Positions 34,104 to 43,486 of a stretch of 60,035 nt of DNA are shown piece by piece. The position numbers and the translations under genes were made by a program. The notes under the pieces were generated by a model that saw nothing but the letters and a program-made list of their open reading frames with translations, ran no database searches and was not told the DNA's origin. Numbering within the stretch: the stretch's first letter is position 1; the number at the start of each line of letters is the position of its first letter. This DNA comes from DATGFK01 sp040007395 (GTDB lineage Bacteria > Chloroflexota > Anaerolineae > Aggregatilineales > UBA2796): NCBI GenBank assembly GCA_040007395.1, contig JBDTVG010000256.1, positions 1-60,035 on the forward strand, read 5' to 3'.

Positions 34104-34573
34104 CCGTAGCGACTGCGTAGCGGTACATTCTGGACAAAAGGTAAGTAATTACACAATCTTTTTGGTGGTGTAGCGCGGTGATCCAACGTTGTCAAAACGA
34201 AATCGTGCCAATAGATTTCGGTCTCTATGCACATTTTAGAGAGGATTTAATTTATTTTCTGCATTCCTACCCCTGCTGATCAGTAGATAATGTCAGAATT
34301 AGGTTACAAGTTTATCGGGGTTCGAATTACGCTTATATCCGTAGAGTCACGTAATTTGCCCCAGAATCCTACGTGATTTTAACGCCCGTCTCTTTAACGG
34401 ATCAATATCCTACAGGCGCAAAGAGCCATTGTTGTTATACCACCACTTTGTGAAAAAGCAATAGATTGCAGCATATTCACAAAAACACGCTCTCCTGACT
34501 TTCACAAGTCAGGAGTTACGAGCCGAATGCAACGACAAAATGTTCAAATGCTCAAAATACTCGAATTGCTCAA
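34104..34573. other. Intergenic region, 470 bp
   Basis: No gene is convincing on either strand. It is AT-rich. A 7-bp inverted repeat (TCACGTA 34347-34353, TACGTGA 34370-34376) followed by TTTT, and the terminator at 34492-34515, are the only clear structures. The promoter of the GT-C pair must lie in the first part, but no good hexamer pair was found. Confidence 0.6.
34492..34515 (-). terminator. Intrinsic terminator of the aldo/keto reductase gene
   Basis: CTCCTGACTT and AAGTCAGGAG form a perfect 10-bp stem with a four-base loop. On the minus strand it is followed by AGCGTGTTTTTG, and it lies about 60 bases after the stop of the gene at 34574. Confidence 0.75.
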
Positions 34574-35491
34574 TCAGGGCAATTTGTTGCCAGCCGCTAG
34601 ATAGATGTCATACCAATCTTGCCGCGTAAGCGTAATGTCGGAAGCCTTGCTGAGATCCTTAACGCGGCTAGGGTTGGTCGTACCGACAATGGGCTGCATA
34701 TGAGCGGGGTGGCGAAGCAGCCATGCAATCGCGATGGCGGTATTGGTCACGCCTTTGGCTGCTGCCATCTCGTTGATAGTCTGGTTAAGTTCTGGGAACT
34801 TTTCATTGTCCAGAAAAACGCCCTCAAAGAATCCATATTGGAACGGCGACCACGGCTGAATAGTGATCTCCTTTAGGCGGCAGTAATCCAAAATGCTGCC
34901 ATCCCGGTTGATCGAGGGGTCAATTTCCATGTTGACGTTGATCCCCGCGTCGATCATACCCGTGTTGGTAATGCTCAATTGGAGTTGGTTGAAGATGATT
35001 TTCTGCTTGACGAATTTGGTCAGCAGTTCAATCTGCATTGGGTTCTGATTGCTGACTCCGAAATATTTGACCTTGCCGCTGTCTTGCAGAATCGTAAATG
35101 CTTCGGCGACTTCTTCCGGCTCCACGAGTGCGTCAGGACGATGCAGCAACAGTACATCCAAATAGTCAGTTCGCAACCGCTTCAAGCTGCCATCGACAGC
35201 TTCTAAAATATGTTCTTTGGAAAAATCAAAGGAACGCGGGCGAATCCCGCATTTGGTTTGCAAGATCATCTTTTCGCGCAATCCGGCGTTCATATCAAGG
35301 GCTTCGGCAAATTTCGCTTCCGATTGCCCACCGCCATACACATCGGCATGGTCAAAAAAGTTAATCCCTGCATCCAACGCGGTGTGTATCAAGGTGGATA
35401 TTTCTTGATTGCCCAATTGGGAAATTCGCATACAGCCGAGCGATATTTCGGAGGCGGCGAGGTCGCAGTTCGCGATGGGGACGTTTTTCAT
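34574..35491 (-). CDS. Aldo/keto reductase, YdhF-like
   Basis: 305 aa. NADPH-dependent reduction of aldehydes or ketones; the substrate is unknown. Catalytic tetrad: Asp and Tyr in NFFDHADVYGGG, Lys in ILQTKCG, His in VLLLHRPD. The NADP-binding C-terminal part has IVGTTNPSRV. Length and sequence fit the YdhF subgroup of AKRs, which act as single-domain cytosolic enzymes. It is a single gene with its own terminator, followed upstream by an SDR gene on the same strand 147 bases away. Confidence 0.92.
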   Translation of the reverse strand: MKNVPIANCDLAASEISLGCMRISQLGNQEISTLIHTALDAGINFFDHADVYGGGQSEAKFAEALDMNAGLREKMILQTKCGIRPRSFDFSKEHILEAVDGSLKRLRTDYLDVLLLHRPDALVEPEEVAEAFTILQDSGKVKYFGVSNQNPMQIELLTKFVKQKIIFNQLQLSITNTGMIDAGINVNMEIDPSINRDGSILDYCRLKEITIQPWSPFQYGFFEGVFLDNEKFPELNQTINEMAAAKGVTNTAIAIAWLLRHPAHMQPIVGTTNPSRVKDLSKASDITLTRQDWYDIYLAAGNKLP

Positions 35492-35638
35492 GTGTTAAAC
35501 CAACCTTATGAAATTGAATAAGTCGTAAGCCAATTTTGCCCACCACAAGCCGATTCTGCAACAATCAAGCAGTTCAAAATTCAGCTTGGCGGGAGGGCAA
35601 TTTAAACTGAGGCAGGTACGCTATTGATTTGATTCAGC

Positions 35639-36406
35639 CTACAGGTGAGCGAAGGATGCCTTTTGCTGTTCGCTCATATATTGTTCTGGCACTTCGGTTT
35701 GGATCGCCTCAAGGATGCGTTCTGCGACCATCTCAGCTGTATCGACTTGTGGCGCACCAGCAAAGCTACCATTGGCGGTACGCGGTGGAGCAATTGGCCC
35801 ACCCTGCACCCCTTGATTGCTGATCGAGTTTTTGCCGAAGTCGGTAGCAGTGCGGCCCGGATGCATCAGACTCACGCGGATATTTTCGTGCGATAGTTCA
35901 GCGCGTGCTGTGAGCGTCAGCGCGTTCAGTGCATATTTGGTAGACGCATACGATGCGAGGCCGGGATAGTAATTCTTCGAGACCCCCGAACTGATATTGA
36001 GAATCATGCCGCCGCCTTGTGCCCGCATAATGGGGACAACCGCTTGCATCGCTGCCAATGGTCCATACACGTTGAGTTCCATAATTTGGCGGTATTGATT
36101 GAGGTTAATGTTTTCAACGGGGACATACATGCCTTGACCCGCATTATTGATTAGCACATCGATCCGCCCGAAATGCTCTTGAGTCTCCGTGACCATGCGC
36201 TGAATATCGGCATGGTTGGTCAAATCGGCGGTAATGGCGATCACATCAGTTTGCGCTTTGAGTTGGTCGGCTAACTCTGTGAGCTTATCCGTAGAACGGG
36301 CGACTAACGCCAGTTTTGCGCCATGCTGCGCCAAGAGTTGCGCCGCCGCTAGGCCAATACCCATCGAAGCGCCGGTCAAGAGAACGACTTTATCGCGAAC
36401 GTCCAT
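35639..36406 (-). CDS. Short-chain dehydrogenase/reductase
   Basis: 255 aa from the ATG at 36406 (MDVRDKVVLLTG); a longer reading frame upstream adds 27 residues without a ribosome binding site. Classical SDR features: TGASMGIG cofactor loop, LINNAGQG, catalytic Ser in LNISSGV and YASTK (Tyr and Lys). It resembles DltE-like oxidoreductases. The absence of a clear acidic residue at the end of strand 2 (LVARS) suggests NADP preference. Substrate unknown. Confidence 0.9.
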   Translation of the reverse strand: MDVRDKVVLLTGASMGIGLAAAQLLAQHGAKLALVARSTDKLTELADQLKAQTDVIAITADLTNHADIQRMVTETQEHFGRIDVLINNAGQGMYVPVENINLNQYRQIMELNVYGPLAAMQAVVPIMRAQGGGMILNISSGVSKNYYPGLASYASTKYALNALTLTARAELSHENIRVSLMHPGRTATDFGKNSISNQGVQGGPIAPPRTANGSFAGAPQVDTAEMVAERILEAIQTEVPEQYMSEQQKASFAHL

Positions 36407-36553
36407 AAATTTCACGCAAGATACCTGCCGTGAGGCGGTAATAAATGCGCGTTTCTCCCTTTCTCTGATTCTCGATTTATTCTGCACCCTATAAATTGTA
36501 GCAAACGCCGAATAGAATTGGATCTTCTTGCAGATTTTCTAACAGGCAAGAAG

Positions 36554-38287
36554 TTACTTCAATTCCGCAAGGGCGCGGTCAACGCCTAGTTCCAAACAGC
36601 GTTCGATCAAGCGCTTCACGTTGAAATGACGGTTATATAGGTCAGTATCGGCGTTCTGGAAAGACAGCATATCCAGTGTATGCGTTGCCAGATCGAGTCC
36701 CTGCTGGGTCGCGACGGCGGGATAGCTGGCGATAATATCTTGCCATTCATCGGCGTTAGTCGTTTCGGCGAGTAACAGCAATCCCATTTCGGCTTGTACC
36801 TGTTTACCGTCGCGGCCCGCCCCTTTGAATCGCTCGTGCTGACGACTGCCTTCTTCTGATCCGAAATCGATAAGATTCCGCCATAAATCGGTTCGTTCTG
36901 TGATCGTTTGGAAGCGAGCAACATTGTTCTGGCGGGCAGCCTTGACGAGTTGATCCTCTAATAGTGCGCCGACAGTTTCATCGTCAAGTTCCGTGTGCTG
37001 TTCAAAATAGCGGACAGCGTCGGCAGTGCTGGGAGCTTCCAGAAAGCCAAAGAGCAAACCGAGCAGTTTTGCGCCGTCCATCACCGATTCGTAGATCGAC
37101 TTCAACTCGCCGGGATTCTGGCGCACGCCGTCCAGCCCAAATTGGCGCACCGCAAGGACTACTGCTGCCTTATTCGCCAGATTGCGCACTTCATCCATCG
37201 CCAACATCGCGACATTATCGCTAATCTGATCTTCCAGCCATGGGAGCAGGCGGTCATCTTCGGTAAGTTTGGGTCGCTCTGCCAGAAACTTTAAGCTCAT
37301 ATCTAGGCTGGGGGTTTGGACAAACGACTGCCAGATGAGGGTGTTATCGGTTTGGGTCGCCAATACACCCGCCGCGTGTCGGAATTTCTGAGTGAGCGCG
37401 AGAATTTGCGCCTCGTCAAAGGGCGGTGTGACTGGCAGGGGGGCTTGCTTGCCGCCGAATAATCCTGTCTTTTTCATCGCGACAGGACGGGGCAGAGCAC
37501 GAATTTCAGCCTCAAGCATATCTAGCGCGACTACCCAATCGAACGACTTGTTATGAGTCATCTGCTGTCGGCTAAAGTTGAGTATCGCCATGAAAAAGTT
37601 ATCGAACGAGTCAACAGGGTTTTGAGCAAGGGTGGTTGTCCCTTGTAGCAGCGCCCACAACAGTGATTGCGCCCGACTTGCCCCCTCGACGGGCGGCGTA
37701 ACAGGCATTCGCAACACGGATCGGCTGACTTGCCAAGAGGCGGCGGCTTGTGCTTCGCCTTTTGTGCGATAGGTTGCTAGAAAGTCGCGTATCCGCTTGA
37801 GTTTGCCCCGCGTTGGATACAGCGGAGCCGTCCTCATATTTGCCGCAAGGAAAGAATCGAACTCTGGCGAGAGTGCATCGATCCCTTTCATAGTATCAAT
37901 GATGTGATCGGCGCGTTCGGCACTGAGCATATTTTCCATTGCCAGCGTCATCCAGCGTAAACGGCGTGGATCGTTGGCTCCCATATCGCCGCCCACACCC
38001 GAAGACGCTACCGGCGAAACCTGCTGCGTTTGTGGGCGCTTCGCTCCCGGAACCAGATAGGCCGTTTGCATACTGCCCGTATTGACTAGTTTAAAATAGC
38101 CCGCTTTTTCGCCCGCCTGAATAAATTCCTTGAGGCCACTCAACTCGTAAGTCGCAAACGAAAAATCGGGAAACTTATAGATGATCGCGGGTTGAAGTTG
38201 GGTCAGCATGAATGGTGCGTTCTCGCTGGCCTCGGTGATCAAGGTAAGGAGGTATTCAAAGATGATGTACAGGCGAGGCGTGCTCAT
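36554..38287 (-). CDS. Large hypothetical protein with possible N-terminal OST-HTH/LOTUS domain
   Basis: 577 aa from the ATG at 38287, which follows GGGAG by eight bases. Residues about 5-75 (IIFEYLLTLITEA, FPDFSFATYELSGLKEF, YFKLVNTG, TAYLVPG) fit the spacing of an OST-HTH/LOTUS winged helix, an RNA-binding module. Pfam-level proof is not possible here. A disordered linker follows, then about 470 residues that are almost all helical (LEAEIRALPRPV, QDQISDNVAMLA-like stretches) with no enzyme motif and no membrane segment. I do not recognise the rest. It stands alone between a hairpin at 36524-36553 and the HtrA terminator. Confidence 0.75.
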   Translation of the reverse strand: MSTPRLYIIFEYLLTLITEASENAPFMLTQLQPAIIYKFPDFSFATYELSGLKEFIQAGEKAGYFKLVNTGSMQTAYLVPGAKRPQTQQVSPVASSGVGGDMGANDPRRLRWMTLAMENMLSAERADHIIDTMKGIDALSPEFDSFLAANMRTAPLYPTRGKLKRIRDFLATYRTKGEAQAAASWQVSRSVLRMPVTPPVEGASRAQSLLWALLQGTTTLAQNPVDSFDNFFMAILNFSRQQMTHNKSFDWVVALDMLEAEIRALPRPVAMKKTGLFGGKQAPLPVTPPFDEAQILALTQKFRHAAGVLATQTDNTLIWQSFVQTPSLDMSLKFLAERPKLTEDDRLLPWLEDQISDNVAMLAMDEVRNLANKAAVVLAVRQFGLDGVRQNPGELKSIYESVMDGAKLLGLLFGFLEAPSTADAVRYFEQHTELDDETVGALLEDQLVKAARQNNVARFQTITERTDLWRNLIDFGSEEGSRQHERFKGAGRDGKQVQAEMGLLLLAETTNADEWQDIIASYPAVATQQGLDLATHTLDMLSFQNADTDLYNRHFNVKRLIERCLELGVDRALAELK

Positions 38288-38412
38288 AAAAATTCTCCCT
38301 GTAAGCCAAAAAATTCTCAAGCAGTCAAGTTACTTCGTCTGCTCAGATAGCGAATTATTATCATTATACGATAGATGCGCTTTGCAGACAGCGTACCTGA
38401 TATGTGGATCGA

Positions 38413-38449
38413 AAAAGTCAACGGCAGCATGGTGCTACCGTTGACTTTT
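38413..38449 (-). terminator. Intrinsic terminator of the HtrA-type protease gene
   Basis: AAAAGTCAACGG (38413-38424) pairs with CCGTTGACTTTT (38438-38449) and an inner AGCA/TGCT extends the stem. On the minus strand it ends in TTTTT. It lies 45 bases after the protease stop codon. Confidence 0.8.
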
Positions 38450-38493
38450 AAGTTGTGGTCAGGCCAATTCAGTTAGAGAACTGAATAAGCTTA

Positions 38494-39696
38494 CTAGTTG
38501 TTCGCCTGAATTTGCGGGCGTGCGGCAAGAGTCACCTGCAAGTCCTGTTGTTTTCCATTACGGAGTACCGTCAGGGTGATGGTTTGTCCTACCTTGGTCT
38601 TGGTGAACAGATAGGATGTCAGGTCGTCAAAGTGCTTCACGGGCTGTTTGTCAACCGCCACGATAATGTCACCACCCGTTGGAATGTCGGTGTTCTGAAT
38701 GTTTCGAGCAGATGCTCCGCCTTTCAGTCCAGCTTGGGCAGCAGGACTACCCTGCTGAACTGCCAGAACATAGGCACCGCGAGTATCGTCTGGCAATTTC
38801 AACGCGGTGTTTTCATCCAACGTCAGCGAATTGCCGCTGATACCCAGCCACGAGTGTTCAACCTTGCCATCCTTGATCAAAGCTTCCGCAGTAGTTTTGA
38901 CCAGATTGGATGGGATAGCGAACGAGACACCCGAAGATTGACGCACCGAGGATGCGATTTGCTCATTCACGCCGATCACCTGCCCCTGATTGTTGAGCAG
39001 CGGACCACCAGAGTTGCCAGGGTTAAGGGCGGCATCGGTCTGGATAGCATCGGGGATGGTATAGGATTGATTCTGTCCAGCCGGAGCTAGTCCATCAACC
39101 GAGCGATGGATACCGCTGACAATACCTTGGGTCATTGTGCCAGAGCGCTGGAACGGATTACCAATCGCGATGGCACGATCTCCGACTTCCACAGCTTCGG
39201 AGTCGGCGATTGGTAGGGGTGCATATTTGCTGGTATTGCCTTCGGCCTGCAACACAGCGAGGTCGCTGTCAGGATCGATCCCAACAACTTTAGCATACAT
39301 CATCGTGTCATCGCTGAAGGTGAGTTCCACGCGATCCGCCCCTTGAACCACATGGGCGTTGGTCACGATATGACCTGCATTATCATACATAAAGCCTGAG
39401 CCAGCGGCATACTGATATGGCTGTGCATTTTGCTGGTTGGGGGAGCCGGGTTGACCGCCTTGATCCTGCTGACCGAACAGGGAACCTGCTGCTGTGGTTG
39501 GCAACCGAACATCAATGCTTACGACGGAAGGATTGGCCTTCGTATACAGGTTTCGTAGCAAATCCGTTTCGCTATCCGAAACTGCCGTTTGGCTATGTAC
39601 CGTATTGAGCGGGGCTGCTGTCCCAAACCCGATGCCGACTCCAAGCATCAAAGCTAGCACTGCCACAAGCCCCGTTTGTTTGAACTTATTCCACAT
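38494..39696 (-). CDS. HtrA/DegP-type serine protease with PDZ domain
   Basis: 400 aa from the ATG at 39696 (AAGGAG seven bases upstream). One N-terminal membrane or signal segment (VLALMLGVGIGFG) is followed by a low-complexity linker with Gln/Gly (FGQQDQGGQPGSPNQQN), which takes the place of loop LA. Catalytic triad: His in TNAHVVQG, Asp in DPDSDLAVL and Ser in LNPGNSGGPLL. One PDZ domain follows (about 300-395). It would act outside the cytoplasmic membrane in quality control of exported proteins. The gene is single and well terminated. Confidence 0.93.
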   Translation of the reverse strand: MWNKFKQTGLVAVLALMLGVGIGFGTAAPLNTVHSQTAVSDSETDLLRNLYTKANPSVVSIDVRLPTTAAGSLFGQQDQGGQPGSPNQQNAQPYQYAAGSGFMYDNAGHIVTNAHVVQGADRVELTFSDDTMMYAKVVGIDPDSDLAVLQAEGNTSKYAPLPIADSEAVEVGDRAIAIGNPFQRSGTMTQGIVSGIHRSVDGLAPAGQNQSYTIPDAIQTDAALNPGNSGGPLLNNQGQVIGVNEQIASSVRQSSGVSFAIPSNLVKTTAEALIKDGKVEHSWLGISGNSLTLDENTALKLPDDTRGAYVLAVQQGSPAAQAGLKGGASARNIQNTDIPTGGDIIVAVDKQPVKHFDDLTSYLFTKTKVGQTITLTVLRNGKQQDLQVTLAARPQIQANN

Positions 39697-39871
39697 GACA
39701 CTACTCCTTAACATTACACACCGCTATATTATTCTGCCGGGTGCCATTCGATCCCAGTCAGGAATTCGTTTTGCACCCATTTTCCCTATCACGATCAATA
39801 GTATAATTGTATAGGGGAATTTCAATGTTAAAGCTACGTATTTTAAGGTTAAAATCACCTTAAATCCGATG

Positions 39872-40465
39872 CTAGGCGTTGCTATCCATTTTATACAGCG
39901 CCACTTGCGTGTAGACGGCTCCAGTTGGCTTCAACGTACTCAGCATTAGACTCACCGTCGCAACTTTCCAGTTTGCGACCTCCGCGATTCCCAGAGCGCC
40001 AAGATCCTGTCCAAACTTTGCGATGCTAATTCGTGCGGCATCCTTACGCAGTCGCCCTAAGGTTAAATGTGGGCTAAATGGACGCGCCTCAGTGGGGTAG
40101 CCCAGCGGCGCGATCTCGCGTTCGACTGTATCCCGCAAAGCGTACAGGGGTTGAAGCTCGCCGCCTACTCCTGCCCACACAATACGTGGATCGCGTAGAG
40201 TCGGGAATGCACCTAGACCAGCAATCGTCAGCGTAAACGGCCTGATGTCAGTTAAGGTTGCGGGTAAGTGTGCTTGGATCTCTGGCAGTGCGGCTATGGG
40301 CGTATTACCGAGAAACTTCAAGGTGATATGGAAACCGCTGCTGGCACTCCATCGGATTACATGATCACTGTCCATCGAACGCAATCGCTGTTGTACATTT
40401 TCAATAGCCTCCATCACAGGTGCAGGCAGTTCAATCGCAATAAAGAGACGCAGTGATTCAGGCAT
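39872..40465 (-). CDS. thpR: RNA 2',3'-cyclic phosphodiesterase (2H family)
   Basis: 197 aa from the ATG at 40465 (GGGAG six bases upstream). The two HxTx motifs that define the 2H phosphoesterase family are present: HITLKFLG and HLTLGRLR, about 80 residues apart. The N-terminal RLFIAIELP is typical of ThpR (LigT), which opens 2',3'-cyclic phosphates at RNA ends and can ligate tRNA halves in vitro. No operon partners. Confidence 0.93.
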   Translation of the reverse strand: MPESLRLFIAIELPAPVMEAIENVQQRLRSMDSDHVIRWSASSGFHITLKFLGNTPIAALPEIQAHLPATLTDIRPFTLTIAGLGAFPTLRDPRIVWAGVGGELQPLYALRDTVEREIAPLGYPTEARPFSPHLTLGRLRKDAARISIAKFGQDLGALGIAEVANWKVATVSLMLSTLKPTGAVYTQVALYKMDSNA

Positions 40466-40651
40466 GGAGTACTCCCATAGTTTGGAAGCGAAAATTTCAA
40501 GTCTCTGATAAGCAATTGAGGCTATAGATTCTAACAAATCGCAGGACTTTCGATTAAAGGGTTCAGGAAGAGTCAAGCTTGATGAGCAAGCAGCAACATA
40601 TCGACTATTCCCACCTAATCTTCCTAATTTGACACCTAATGATTCTTCGCC

Positions 40652-41482
40652 CTACTGTTCGCCGGCTTGTTGTGTATAGCGGTAGGCAATCAAAATGGGA
40701 ATAAAGGTGATCGCAGTCACAATGAGCGCCGCGACGTTGGTAATTGGGCGTTCGCGAGGGCGTGTTAATTGAGTCAGCATCCAGATCGGCAAGGTGGCTT
40801 GCTGCGCTCCTGACGTAAACGTTGTCACGATCACCTCATCGAACGAAAGCGCGAACGCTAACATACCGCCCGCCAAGAGTGCCGATGCGATAGTCGGTAG
40901 GGTGATATAACGCAGCGTTTGAAATGTCGTTGCACCGAGATCCATTGAGGCTTCGATCTGAGAATAGGCCGTGCGACGTAATCGCGCGACCACGTTGTTA
41001 TAGACGGTGACAATGCAAAATGTGGCGTGTCCAAGCACAATCGTCCAAAAGCTGAAGTCCAAATCTAACAGGCGGATACCGGAGCGCAGCGCAATACCTG
41101 TAACGATGCCGGGTAAGGCAATCGGCAGAATGACTAGCAGCGATAATGTTTCTTTGCCGAAAAACTGTGTCCGGTAGACTGCGGCGGCGATTAAGCTGCC
41201 AAAGGCCATCGCCGTAAAGGTCGCTACACTCGCGACTTCTAACGAAAGTACCAGCGCCCGCCAGAAATCTGCCCGTTCAAGGATCACGCCAAACCAATTG
41301 AATGTGAGTCCCGGCGGCGGGAATTGATAGGTGCGATCCTCGGTGGTAAAGGCATACAGCGCGATAATCACAATAGGAATATGCAGGAACAGGATCGCGC
41401 CGAGCGTTGCCAGTTTCAATCCTAAAGAGGCACGTTCTGTCGATGGTGTGTTGCGCGACTCTTTACGAGCGTTAGAGCGCAT
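40652..41482 (-). CDS. Polyamine-type ABC transporter permease (PotC/YdcV-like)
   Basis: 276 aa with six membrane helices. The EAA-type loop that docks on the ATPase is ASMDLGATTFQTLRYITLPTI. The N-terminal TEDRTYQFPPPGLTFNWF segment is typical of PotC/YdcV. It overlaps the PotB-like gene by 11 bases and is the last gene of the polyamine module. Confidence 0.9.
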   Translation of the reverse strand: MRSNARKESRNTPSTERASLGLKLATLGAILFLHIPIVIIALYAFTTEDRTYQFPPPGLTFNWFGVILERADFWRALVLSLEVASVATFTAMAFGSLIAAAVYRTQFFGKETLSLLVILPIALPGIVTGIALRSGIRLLDLDFSFWTIVLGHATFCIVTVYNNVVARLRRTAYSQIEASMDLGATTFQTLRYITLPTIASALLAGGMLAFALSFDEVIVTTFTSGAQQATLPIWMLTQLTRPRERPITNVAALIVTAITFIPILIAYRYTQQAGEQ

Positions 41483-42419
41483 CGAAAGCTCCTGTCCGGC
41501 GAGCCAGTAGCAAATAAACGCCCATAATCGTTATGGGCACTATGGTAAAGGCTGCTGCCAACGGAACATTCCCGCTTGTGCCTTGCAACCGATTCACCAC
41601 AGGCCCAATAAAATAGCTTGAGTTGCCGATCACCGTCGGGATAATATAATCGCCTAACGTCAGCGAAAACGTAAAAATCGATCCGGCGATGATGCCGGGG
41701 AATACTAGCGGCAAAATAACGCGGCGAAAGGTGTAACCGGGTTTTGCCCCCAGATCGCTCGATGCGTCAAGCAGCGAACGTGGCACACGCTCCAACGCTG
41801 CATTGATCGGCAGAATCATGTAGGGCAGCCAGATATACACGAACACCATAAACATGCCGAGATAGGAAAAAGACAGCGACGATCCGCCAACAACAGGCAA
41901 ACTCAGCAGCCAGTCTCGAACGCCTGTCAAGTGGACTACCTCAAAAAACCAGTTGGCGATTCCTTCGTTAGACAGGATCAACTTCCACGCATAGACCCTG
42001 ACCAGATAGCTTGACCACAAGGGCAGCAGCACACCGAGATACAGCAGACTCTTAATCCGCCCTTTGGCAAAACGCCCCAGATAGTAGGCCAGCGGAAAGG
42101 CAATTAGGACATCAACCAGTGTGACAGCGGCTGCCATAGTGACAGTACGTGTCACGATCTCCATATTCGGCGGTGTAAATAGTTCCGCGTAGGTGTTCAG
42201 CGAAAGCTGTTTAACCATCGTGCCGGAATAATCATCGATATAGAAAAAGCTTTGCAGTGCTAAGATGAGCAGTGGCCCAACATAAAACACGATGAGCCAC
42301 GTTAGCGGTACTGCTAGCAGCAGAATAAGCACCGTGCGGGGATGGTTGAAAAAAAAGCGTGATAAGTATTCTGGGGTGGATAGCTTTTTGGTCTGAATAG
42401 TCTGAGCATCAGTCACCAT
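41472..42419 (-). CDS. Polyamine-type ABC transporter permease (PotB/YdcU-like)
   Basis: 315 aa, six membrane helices plus an extra N-terminal segment. The coupling loop SSDLGAKPGYTFRRVILPLV has the EAA pattern. It pairs with the PotC-like permease to form the membrane pore. It begins 11 bases after the ATPase gene. Confidence 0.9.
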   Translation of the reverse strand: MVTDAQTIQTKKLSTPEYLSRFFFNHPRTVLILLLAVPLTWLIVFYVGPLLILALQSFFYIDDYSGTMVKQLSLNTYAELFTPPNMEIVTRTVTMAAAVTLVDVLIAFPLAYYLGRFAKGRIKSLLYLGVLLPLWSSYLVRVYAWKLILSNEGIANWFFEVVHLTGVRDWLLSLPVVGGSSLSFSYLGMFMVFVYIWLPYMILPINAALERVPRSLLDASSDLGAKPGYTFRRVILPLVFPGIIAGSIFTFSLTLGDYIIPTVIGNSSYFIGPVVNRLQGTSGNVPLAAAFTIVPITIMGVYLLLARRTGAFDAL

Positions 42420-42430
42420 AATTGTTTGTT

Positions 42431-43486
42431 CTATCCTTGCAATAGGCGCAGATCGTCGCGCTGCCAGATAAGCATCACCTTTTGTCTGTGTGAGACTGTC
42501 GGATTATCGGCACTAGCACGCAGATTTTGCTGAAGCACGACCATTTCACCGCCCATATCCAGATTGACCACGTAGCGTGTATTGACCCCCAGATAGATCA
42601 CATCCTGAATGGTGCCTGTCACACAACATTGATCAGCAGCCACAGATGACTCTTCCGCGACGATGCTCACTTTTTCGGGTCGGAGTGCATAATCACCGCG
42701 TTGACCGACAATTTGCTTCGCCTGTTCAGCGTTGATCAAGTTGGACGTACCAACAAAGCCTGCCACAAATTTCGTGGCGGGCTGTTCATAAATTTCCGTT
42801 GGCGTGCCAATTTGCTCGATCTTGCCCTGATTGAACACGGCGATCCGGTCACTCATGGTCAGGGCTTCTTCTTGATCGTGCGTGACAAAGATAAACGTAA
42901 CCCCAACTTGATGTTGAATGGCTTTCAGTTCGAGCTGCATCTGTTGGCGAAGTTTAAGGTCAAGTGCCCCCAACGGTTCATCCAGCAGTAGCACACGCGG
43001 ATGATTGATCAGCGCACGGGCGAGGGCAACCCGCTGGCGCTGCCCACCGGAAAGCTGTGAAGGCTTGCGGTTCTGCATATCGGGCAGTTGCACGAGTGCC
43101 AGCATCTCTTTGACGCGCTGTTCGCGCTCCGCCTGCGGGACTTTTTTTACCATTAACCCGTAGCCGACATTCTGCCCGACGGTCATGTGGGGGAACAGCG
43201 CGTAATCCTGAAACACAGTATTCACATCGCGCAGAAACGGCGGAATATTCGTGACATCCTGACCGTGAATTTCAATGCGTCCACTTGTCGGCTGTTCAAA
43301 GCCACCGATCAGACGTAAGCAGGTTGTCTTGCCCGACCCTGATGGACCGAGCATTGAGAAAAACTCGCCGTCGTCAATCGCCATATCGACCCCATCCACA
43401 GCATGTACGTCACCGAAGTAGCGCTCAACCGCTGTGAATTGCACCGCAGGCGCGGCGGCTTGATGATCGTTTTTCTGATCGCTCAT
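42431..43486 (-). CDS. Polyamine-type ABC transporter ATPase (PotA/YdcT-like)
   Basis: 351 aa. Walker A GPSGSGKTT, signature LSGGQRQRVALARAL, Walker B VLLLDEPLGALD and FVTHDQEEAL switch. The C-terminal TOBE domain (about 270-350) is that of the MalK/PotA group. Start overlaps the stop of the aldehyde dehydrogenase gene by four bases (ATGA), which ties uptake to catabolism. Confidence 0.94.
   Translation of the reverse strand: MSDQKNDHQAAAPAVQFTAVERYFGDVHAVDGVDMAIDDGEFFSMLGPSGSGKTTCLRLIGGFEQPTSGRIEIHGQDVTNIPPFLRDVNTVFQDYALFPHMTVGQNVGYGLMVKKVPQAEREQRVKEMLALVQLPDMQNRKPSQLSGGQRQRVALARALINHPRVLLLDEPLGALDLKLRQQMQLELKAIQHQVGVTFIFVTHDQEEALTMSDRIAVFNQGKIEQIGTPTEIYEQPATKFVAGFVGTSNLINAEQAKQIVGQRGDYALRPEKVSIVAEESSVAADQCCVTGTIQDVIYLGVNTRYVVNLDMGGEMVVLQQNLRASADNPTVSHRQKVMLIWQRDDLRLLQG

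Noticed and set aside
34317..34332. GGGGTTCGAATTACG, similar to the T-loop of a tRNA
   Set aside because: No 5-bp stem forms around TTCGAA and no acceptor, D or anticodon arm is found upstream.
34104..34573. Short frames in the 470-bp gap before the aldo/keto reductase
   Set aside because: No ribosome binding site, no conserved-looking protein, and the terminator at 34492-34515 lies within.
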